A stretch of DNA of 37,719 nucleotides, taken from NCBI GenBank assembly GCA_949282345.1, contig CASDOQ010000053.1:1-37719 (forward strand). The letters run 5' to 3'. A model generated the notes under the pieces. That model worked only from the letters and a program-made list of their open reading frames with translations, was not told the DNA's origin and did no database searches. This document shows positions 32,824 to 37,719 of the stretch, one piece after another (the first letter of the stretch is position 1; every line of letters begins with the position of its first letter). A program made the translations under genes and the position numbers. The DNA comes from an uncultured bacterium (GTDB lineage Bacteria > Bacillota > Clostridia > Oscillospirales > CAG-272).

Positions 32824-34524
32824 TCATACCTCTTTGTATACGCTTCTCTCGGTATAAAGTTCGCGCGCGGCAAGACGCTGGGCCGCCGTGATCTCAATGC
32901 CGCCGAGAATACGGGATAATTCATTGATACGTCCCTCTTCATCCAGCGGCAGGACACGAGTTTCTGCCCGTCCTTCTTTTTCTTCCTTTACGATCAGGTA
33001 ATGCGCATCCGCTAAAGACGCGATCTGCGCGGAATGCGTCACACAAAACACCTGCGAAGCGGCAGAAGAACGAAGGAGGGAAATTCCGATCCTCCGCGCC
33101 GTTCCGCCCGATACGCCGGCGTCTATCTCATCGTAAATGACCGTCCCCACGCCGTCTTTATCGGTAATGACCGATTTCAGCGCCAGCATGATTCGCGCCA
33201 GTTCGCCGCCGGATGCCACCTCTGAAAGCGGCCGGAGCGGTTCGCCCGGGTTGGCGGCCAGCAAAAAGACCACGTCGTCCGCGCCGTCCTTTTGTAAGAA
33301 GAGACCGTCCCCCTCTTTCCGTAGCCCGACAGAGGCGGAAAAGCGCACCTTCGGCATATCCAGAAAGGCCAGATTGGAAAGGACCAGCCCGGTCAGTTCT
33401 TCGGCGGCGGCAATACGGCTCTCATGCAAGGCCCGGGCAGACTTCTCCGCCTCCCCACGCGCGGCGATTTCCTCTTCGCGCAGAGAAGAAAGAAGCGAGT
33501 CTGCATTTTCCAGTTCGGAAAGCCGTTGCGCGGCGCGTGCACGGTAAGCGAGGACCTCCCCGACCGTTGCTCCGTATTTGCGCCGGAGTTTTTCAAGCGA
33601 CTCCAGCCGTCCTTCGATCGCGTCAAGCAGGCGGGTCGTATCCCCCGGCTCCTCCTCGGAAAAGGCACGGATGCGTTCCGCCGCGTCGGCGATCTTTTCC
33701 CTGCATTCGAGAAGGATCGGGAGGATCTCAGCCGCCTCCGGGATCACGTCGGTCAGCGAGGAAACGGCAGCTTCTGTCCGCTCCAGAATATATACGGCGT
33801 TGACTTTTTCTCCGCCCGCAAGGGCACGCCAGGAGAAATTCACCTGTTTGGAGATCCTTTCGGCCGCGCGGATCCGTTTTTTCTTTTCCTCCAGTCTTTC
33901 CTCTTCCCCGTCCTTCGGGGAAACGGCGTCGATATCGGCGATCTGATAACGAAGCATCTCGGCCTCGCGCAGGCGCGCCGAATCGTTGGCCTCGATATCG
34001 GCCATCCTTCCCGAGATCTCGCGCCACTTTGCATAGCGGTCCCGGTATTCCGCAAGAAGAGCGGCGTTCCCGGCATAGCGGTCAAGGATCGCAAGATGGC
34101 AGGCGCTGTCGGTGAGGGCATGAGTGTCGCTCTGCCCGTGAATGTTCACAAGCAACATACCGGCCGCACGCAAAAGCGCAAGGCTGACGGGACGGCCGTT
34201 GGCGCGTGCGGAAGACTTTCCGCCCGCGTTCATGCTTCTCTCCAATAAAAGCTCACCGTTTTCATCGGCGGGAACCCCGACGGCCGCAAGACGAGTCGTT
34301 GTCCCCTCGTCAAGGTCGGAAAAAAGAGCCTGCACAGTAGCAGAAGTCTCCCCGCTGCGTACAAGTTCGCGCCCCGCGCGCTCCCCGAGCAGAAACCCGA
34401 TACTGTCGATCAGGATCGACTTTCCGGCTCCCGTCTGACCCGTAAGGGCGGAAAAACCGACAGAAAAGTCAATGTCTGCCCGACGGATGACGGCAATGTT
34501 TTCGATATGAAGCGTCCTGAGCAT
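32824..34524 (-). CDS. recN: DNA repair protein RecN
   Basis: A 566-residue SMC-like ATPase acting early in double-strand break repair. Walker A is GQTGAGKS (29-36), followed by the coiled-coil arms (about 150-380, rich in Glu, Arg, Ala and Leu). The C-terminal signature is VASGGELARIMLALK, followed by Walker B VIYDEIDAGVSG. ATG at 34524 follows AAAGGA. It follows argR by 21 nt in the classic tlyA-(nadK)-argR-recN order. Confidence 0.97.
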   Translation of the reverse strand: MLRTLHIENIAVIRRADIDFSVGFSALTGQTGAGKSILIDSIGFLLGERAGRELVRSGETSATVQALFSDLDEGTTTRLAAVGVPADENGELLLERSMNAGGKSSARANGRPVSLALLRAAGMLLVNIHGQSDTHALTDSACHLAILDRYAGNAALLAEYRDRYAKWREISGRMADIEANDSARLREAEMLRYQIADIDAVSPKDGEEERLEEKKKRIRAAERISKQVNFSWRALAGGEKVNAVYILERTEAAVSSLTDVIPEAAEILPILLECREKIADAAERIRAFSEEEPGDTTRLLDAIEGRLESLEKLRRKYGATVGEVLAYRARAAQRLSELENADSLLSSLREEEIAARGEAEKSARALHESRIAAAEELTGLVLSNLAFLDMPKVRFSASVGLRKEGDGLFLQKDGADDVVFLLAANPGEPLRPLSEVASGGELARIMLALKSVITDKDGVGTVIYDEIDAGVSGGTARRIGISLLRSSAASQVFCVTHSAQIASLADAHYLIVKEEKEGRAETRVLPLDEEGRINELSRILGGIEITAAQRLAARELYTERSVYKEV

Positions 34525-34545
34525 GAAACATCCTTTCCGGGAGCC

Positions 34546-34998
34546 TTAAACGGTTTCCAGCATCCTTCTGATTTTATCCCGCAGCGCGATCGAGCGCGTT
34601 TTGTCCGAAATGACCGCAAGAATGGCGTCGTCCCCCGCCACGCACCCGAGGATCTCGGGAATATTGAAGGAGTCAATGCAGGCGCCCACGGCGTTTGCCA
34701 TGCCCGGCAGCGTCTTGATGACGATAATATTCTCGGAGGTATCGATGCGGACGATCGACTCGATCAGCGCACTGTTGAAGCGCGGAACGGTATTCTGCTT
34801 TCGCGTGGGGCGGACGTACTTATGTATGCCGTCCTGACCGCTCCCCTTCATCAGTTTGAGTTCCCGGATATCGCGGGAGACCGTGGCCTGCGTCGCCTCA
34901 ATGCCGCGGTCGCGCAAGTATTTGATCAGTTCCTCCTGCTTCTGGATATCATAACGGTCGATGATCTCCAGAATGGCTTCCTGTCTTTCGTTTTTCAT
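34546..34998 (-). CDS. argR: Arginine repressor ArgR
   Basis: A 150-residue hexameric regulator of arginine synthesis and breakdown. The N-terminal winged helix has EATQATVSRDIRELKL (about 34-49). The C-terminal oligomerisation and arginine-binding domain has GMANAVGACID and CVAGDDAILAVISD (the GDD motif, near 125-127). The ATG at 34998 overlaps the nadK stop as ATGA and has GGGAGG upstream. No arginine gene is in the window, so its targets lie elsewhere. Confidence 0.96.
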   Translation of the reverse strand: MKNERQEAILEIIDRYDIQKQEELIKYLRDRGIEATQATVSRDIRELKLMKGSGQDGIHKYVRPTRKQNTVPRFNSALIESIVRIDTSENIIVIKTLPGMANAVGACIDSFNIPEILGCVAGDDAILAVISDKTRSIALRDKIRRMLETV

Positions 34999-35876
34999 GA
35001 TTGAACCTCCCGGTTGGTTTGATTCAGCAATTGCAGTTTGCGGAACAGGACGTCCAGCACGCTGTGTTTTTTCAATGTCAGGGTCTTCAGTTCTTTTTCG
35101 GAGCGCGTCACGCGTACGCAATCCTCCGGAAAAAGTTCATAGTTCTCCGCCCCGTCCAGCGAGACCCGCAAAGAGCCTCCGTGCGCGGAGATGTTGCGCA
35201 CGCTGACGGTATAATCGGGCGGAAAAAGTAATGAGCGGGAAAAAAGCGAATGAGAACAGATCGGTGTGACGCAAATGGCATCCAGCGATGCATCAATGAC
35301 CGGCCCCCCGGCAGAAAGCGTATAGGCGGTGGAACCGAGCGGGGTAGCCAGGATCAGTCCGTCCGCCAGATAACTCATGCGGTTTCCGAGGCCGTCTTCG
35401 AGGAGAAGCTCCGACATTCCTTCACCTTTTCCCTGGCTGACGACCACATCGTTGACCGGGTAATGCGCCAGGACCGTCTCGACGCCGGAACGCACGAGTG
35501 AGACCTGCAACGTCATATACCGACGTATGCGCGTCTCGGCCTCGAAAAGTTTTGAAAGTTCTCCGACTTCGTCGGCTTCCAATTCCGTCAGATATCCGAG
35601 CCTGCCCCTATTGATGCCGATGAGCGGAATGTCGTACGCCAGGGCATAAACCGAAGCATCCAGCACCGAACCGTCCCCGCCTATGACCACGATGGCATCG
35701 GTCTCCTTCGGGAAAGCCGACCCGTACCAGTGTATGCCGTCGGCCCGGAATCCGGAACGCAGGCTCTCCTGCATATAAATTTCCGCTCCGGCGGAACCGA
35801 GGACGCTTACAACCTCCCGGGTAACGGAATAGCCGGGATCCTTACAACTATTCGGCATGATCACGATATGTTTCAT
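34995..35876 (-). CDS. nadK: NAD kinase
   Basis: A 293-residue enzyme that phosphorylates NAD to NADP. It has the signature GGDG (VIGGDGSVLDA, about 64-74), GINRGRLGYLTE (about 88-99, where GH.GFLTE is more usual), the ND/E segment and LATPLGSTAYTLSAGGP (near 178-194). The ATG at 35876 has AAGGAG upstream. It is placed between tlyA and argR, as in many Clostridia, and the ATGA overlap couples it to argR. Confidence 0.96.
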   Translation of the reverse strand: MKHIVIMPNSCKDPGYSVTREVVSVLGSAGAEIYMQESLRSGFRADGIHWYGSAFPKETDAIVVIGGDGSVLDASVYALAYDIPLIGINRGRLGYLTELEADEVGELSKLFEAETRIRRYMTLQVSLVRSGVETVLAHYPVNDVVVSQGKGEGMSELLLEDGLGNRMSYLADGLILATPLGSTAYTLSAGGPVIDASLDAICVTPICSHSLFSRSLLFPPDYTVSVRNISAHGGSLRVSLDGAENYELFPEDCVRVTRSEKELKTLTLKKHSVLDVLFRKLQLLNQTNREVQS

Positions 35877-35910
35877 TCGGGTGCTCCTTACTTTTATAAA
35901 AAGTCGACTC

Positions 35911-35926
35911 GTCCGGCGTGCCGGAC
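35911..35926 (-). terminator. Weak hairpin between tlyA and nadK
   Basis: GTCCGG and CCGGAC form a 6-bp stem with a 4-nt loop. A run of five T residues follows only after 8 nt on the minus strand (35898-35902), so it may reduce rather than stop transcription. Confidence 0.35.
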
Positions 35927-35931
35927 CTTAC

Positions 35932-36666
35932 TCAGCGGCGGACAAATGCCGCAAGGTACTCCTTGTTTCCGTCCCCGCCGGGTATCGGGGAATCGATCGT
36001 GCCAAGCAGAGAGAAGCCCTGCTCCCCGGCAGCGCAACATACCCGATCTCTGGCGGCGATGCGAAGTTTTTCGTCCCGCACGATGCCGCCCTTTCCGAGA
36101 CCCGAACGGCCGACCTCGAACTGCGGCTTTATCAGGCAGATAAACGGGACGCCCGGCGAAAGGAGGCCGGCCAGTGCCGGAAATATCAGAGTAGCGGAAA
36201 TAAAAGAAACATCCATGACCGCAAAGTTTGGCGGGCAGGGAAAGTCTACGGCCTTCAGAAAGCGCGCGTTGCAGTGCTCATACACCGTCACGCGCCGGTC
36301 TTGCCGGAGCGAAGGGACGAGTTGCCCTTCCCCGCTGTCTACCGCGAAAACGCGCTCTGCGCCGTGTTGTAAAAGACAATCGGTAAAACCGCCGCTGGAG
36401 GCCCCGATATCAAGTGCGACCCTACCGCGCGGAGAAACCGGGAACGCCGCAAGCGCCGCCGCCAATTTCTCGCCGCCCCGGCTGACATACGGGTGCGCCT
36501 CGCGGCAGACCGTGATGCGGGAAGGGTCGGTATCCTCCGGGAGCGCAAAGGAAGCGCGGAGGCAAGGAGAACCGTCGAAAGAGACGTTTCCTTCCCCGAT
36601 CAGTTTTGCCGCCTCACTGCGGCTCCTGACAAGCCGGTTTGCCGTCAGAAAAACGTCGAGTCTCAT
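35932..36666 (-). CDS. tlyA: TlyA family rRNA 2'-O-methyltransferase
   Basis: A 244-residue protein with an S4 RNA-binding domain (residues 1-60, MRLDVFLTANRLVRSRSEA) and a FtsJ-like Rossmann methyltransferase domain. Motif I is ALDIGASSGGFTDCLLQ, a DVSFIS motif follows, and the KD..E-like catalytic set is consistent with 2'-O-ribose methylation of 16S/23S rRNA cytidines; activity varies within the family and some members act otherwise. The ATG at 36666 overlaps the xseB stop as ATGA. In Bacillus, ispA and dxs lie between xseB and this gene; here they are absent. Confidence 0.93.
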   Translation of the reverse strand: MRLDVFLTANRLVRSRSEAAKLIGEGNVSFDGSPCLRASFALPEDTDPSRITVCREAHPYVSRGGEKLAAALAAFPVSPRGRVALDIGASSGGFTDCLLQHGAERVFAVDSGEGQLVPSLRQDRRVTVYEHCNARFLKAVDFPCPPNFAVMDVSFISATLIFPALAGLLSPGVPFICLIKPQFEVGRSGLGKGGIVRDEKLRIAARDRVCCAAGEQGFSLLGTIDSPIPGGDGNKEYLAAFVRR

Positions 36667-36923
36667 TCGACCCCCGGAGAAAAAGGTTTTTCGGTCGGGT
36701 TGCCGTCCTCCCCGTCTCCGACAAGACGGATGGCCTGCTCTGCTTCGTCGAGTTTTCGGTTGCAGAACTGGGCAAGCGCGATTCCCTCCCGATAGGCGGT
36801 GAGCGATTCGTCCAGGGACAATTTTCCTTTTTCCATGGAAGAGACGACCTCCTCCAGCCGTGCAACGGCCTCTTCAAAAGTTGCCGGCTCCGGGTTCATA
36901 CCGGCTTCGTTCTTTTTGTTCAT
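36663..36923 (-). CDS. xseB: Exodeoxyribonuclease VII small subunit
   Basis: An 86-residue protein with the compact helical XseB core FEEAVARLEEVVSSMEKG and LDESLTAYREGIALAQFCN, preceded by about 15 residues of a polar N-terminal extension and followed by an acidic tail. The ATG at 36923 has AGGAG 4 nt upstream and lies just after the xseA stop. It works with XseA to degrade single-stranded DNA. It overlaps tlyA. Confidence 0.95.
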   Translation of the reverse strand: MNKKNEAGMNPEPATFEEAVARLEEVVSSMEKGKLSLDESLTAYREGIALAQFCNRKLDEAEQAIRLVGDGEDGNPTEKPFSPGVE

Positions 36924-36924
36924 C

Positions 36925-37719
36925 TTACTCCTCATTTCTGCCGGAGAAAATGCCCTCCGGCGGCAGGGATACGTCCGCGGCTTCTCCGGGTCGCCCGGGA
37001 AGCAGGCCGATGACCGATGCGCGGACACGCCCGTCGGCAAAACCGATGCTCACCTCATCCCGCTCGCGTATCTGCGCGGCGCGCATGATCGGCAGTCCGT
37101 CTTTTTCGACCACGGTGTAACCACGGGCAAGGACCGCCATCGGATCCAGGGTACGCAACCCCGCCAGCGCGGCGGCGTACCGGCTTTTTGCCGTGCCGAG
37201 GCAAGCCTCCGCAGAATAGGAACACCGATCGCTGAGTGAAGCAATGCACATACGTTTTTCCCGGATCCCGGACTGCGGGTCGCGTATAGGCGGGCGCACG
37301 ATGAGCGCCGAAAGCATCGCGCGGCGTTCGCCGACGGCGCGGTGGACAAGAATGCCCGCGCGTAAAACCGCATCGGTTATCCTGCGCGCGATCTCCCCCT
37401 TGTCAGGAACCGCAAGTTCCGCGGCGGCTGACGGAGTCGGCGCGCGGCAATCTGCGACAAAATCACAGATCGTGAAATCTGTCTCATGGCCGACGGCCGA
37501 AATGACGGGGATGGGAGAGGCGGCAACGGCACGGGCCACGCCCTCGTCGTTGAATGCCCAAAGATCCTCAATCGAGCCTCCCCCGCGCCCGATGATCAGC
37601 GTATCGGCGGCGCCGGGGCGGGCGAACCACGAAAGCCCGGCGACGAGAGAAGCGGGGGCATCCGGCCCCTGTACGACGGCGGGATAGACCAGCACCCGCG
37701 CCATCGGCCAACGCCGCCC
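36925..37719 (-). CDS. xseA: Exodeoxyribonuclease VII large subunit (5' part cut off)
   Basis: The C-terminal 264 residues of XseA; the frame stays open to the window edge (codons before 37704 read GRRWP, matching the family), so the N-terminal OB fold is outside. The catalytic region is clear: [16 protein letters not shown], then [25 protein letters not shown] split across two motifs. The C-terminal coiled part carries [13 protein letters not shown]. With XseB it degrades single-stranded DNA in both directions. The start shown by an internal ATG at 37704 is not the true start. Confidence 0.95.
   Translation of the reverse strand, partial: GRRWPMARVLVYPAVVQGPDAPASLVAGLSWFARPGAADTLIIGRGGGSIEDLWAFNDEGVARAVAASPIPVISAVGHETDFTICDFVADCRAPTPSAAAELAVPDKGEIARRITDAVLRAGILVHRAVGERRAMLSALIVRPPIRDPQSGIREKRMCIASLSDRCSYSAEACLGTAKSRYAAALAGLRTLDPMAVLARGYTVVEKDGLPIMRAAQIRERDEVSIGFADGRVRASVIGLLPGRPGEAADVSLPPEGIFSGRNEE

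Overview
The window reads as a chromosomal segment of an endospore-forming member of the Clostridia (Firmicutes/Bacillota), probably an uncultured gut-type lineage. Support comes from spoIIID, spoIIGA and sigE, the dgt-dnaG-rpoD and xseAB-tlyA-nadK-argR-recN gene orders, an ECF-transporter S component, a CD1247-type zinc-ribbon protein, whiA, and sigma-A-type promoters with strikingly uniform 17-nt spacers. Most of the DNA is GC-rich; the stretch around 4.1-5.9 kb is visibly more AT-rich. No phage, CRISPR array, transposase or plasmid gene is visible. The species cannot be named from the sequence.

Left part (1-12 kb, mixed strands). A possible small inverted-repeat element sits at 1-131. It is followed on the minus strand by a translationally coupled pair: a DUF1538 membrane protein and a double-PII-like protein. 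Divergent from these is aspartate kinase (lysC), which has a near-perfect promoter. Next comes a glycoside hydrolase family 3 gene flanked by two 18-nt direct repeats, which looks like an insertion. A flavodoxin-like protein, an ECF S component, a CpsB/YwqE-type PHP phosphatase convergently overlapping spoIIID, and a TrmH-family RNA methyltransferase follow. Then come a CD1247-type protein, EF-P, an endonuclease IV-like TIM barrel and a two-tRNA operon (Gly-TCC, Arg-ACG).

Middle (12-23.4 kb, minus strand). A large solute-binding-like lipoprotein stands alone with its own promoter and terminator. The macromolecular-synthesis cluster dgt-dnaG-rpoD follows, and here it carries a second, tandem rpoD-like gene directly after the first. 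Upstream of it are yigZ, hflX and rpmE, and then the sporulation pair spoIIGA-sigE with a candidate long-spacer promoter.

Right part (23.6-37.7 kb, minus strand). A tightly packed run of twelve genes reads xseA (cut by the window edge), xseB, tlyA, nadK, argR, recN, murB, whiA, dnaE, cvpA, a ClpE-like ATPase and an Mrp-type ATPase, with a terminator after mrp. Several joins are ATGA or similar overlaps. Two neighbour sets that are usual in Firmicutes are absent: ispA-dxs between xseB and tlyA, and rapZ-yvcK between murB and whiA.

Most of the window is ordinary housekeeping DNA. The parts most worth a second look are the DUF1538/double-PII pair (a possible transporter-regulator module), the tandem primary sigma factors, the direct-repeat-flanked GH3 gene, the palindrome-bearing long-spacer promoter of spoIIGA, and a 28-bp palindrome between the ECF and PHP genes. 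I did not find convincing evidence of a wholly new defence or mobile system.
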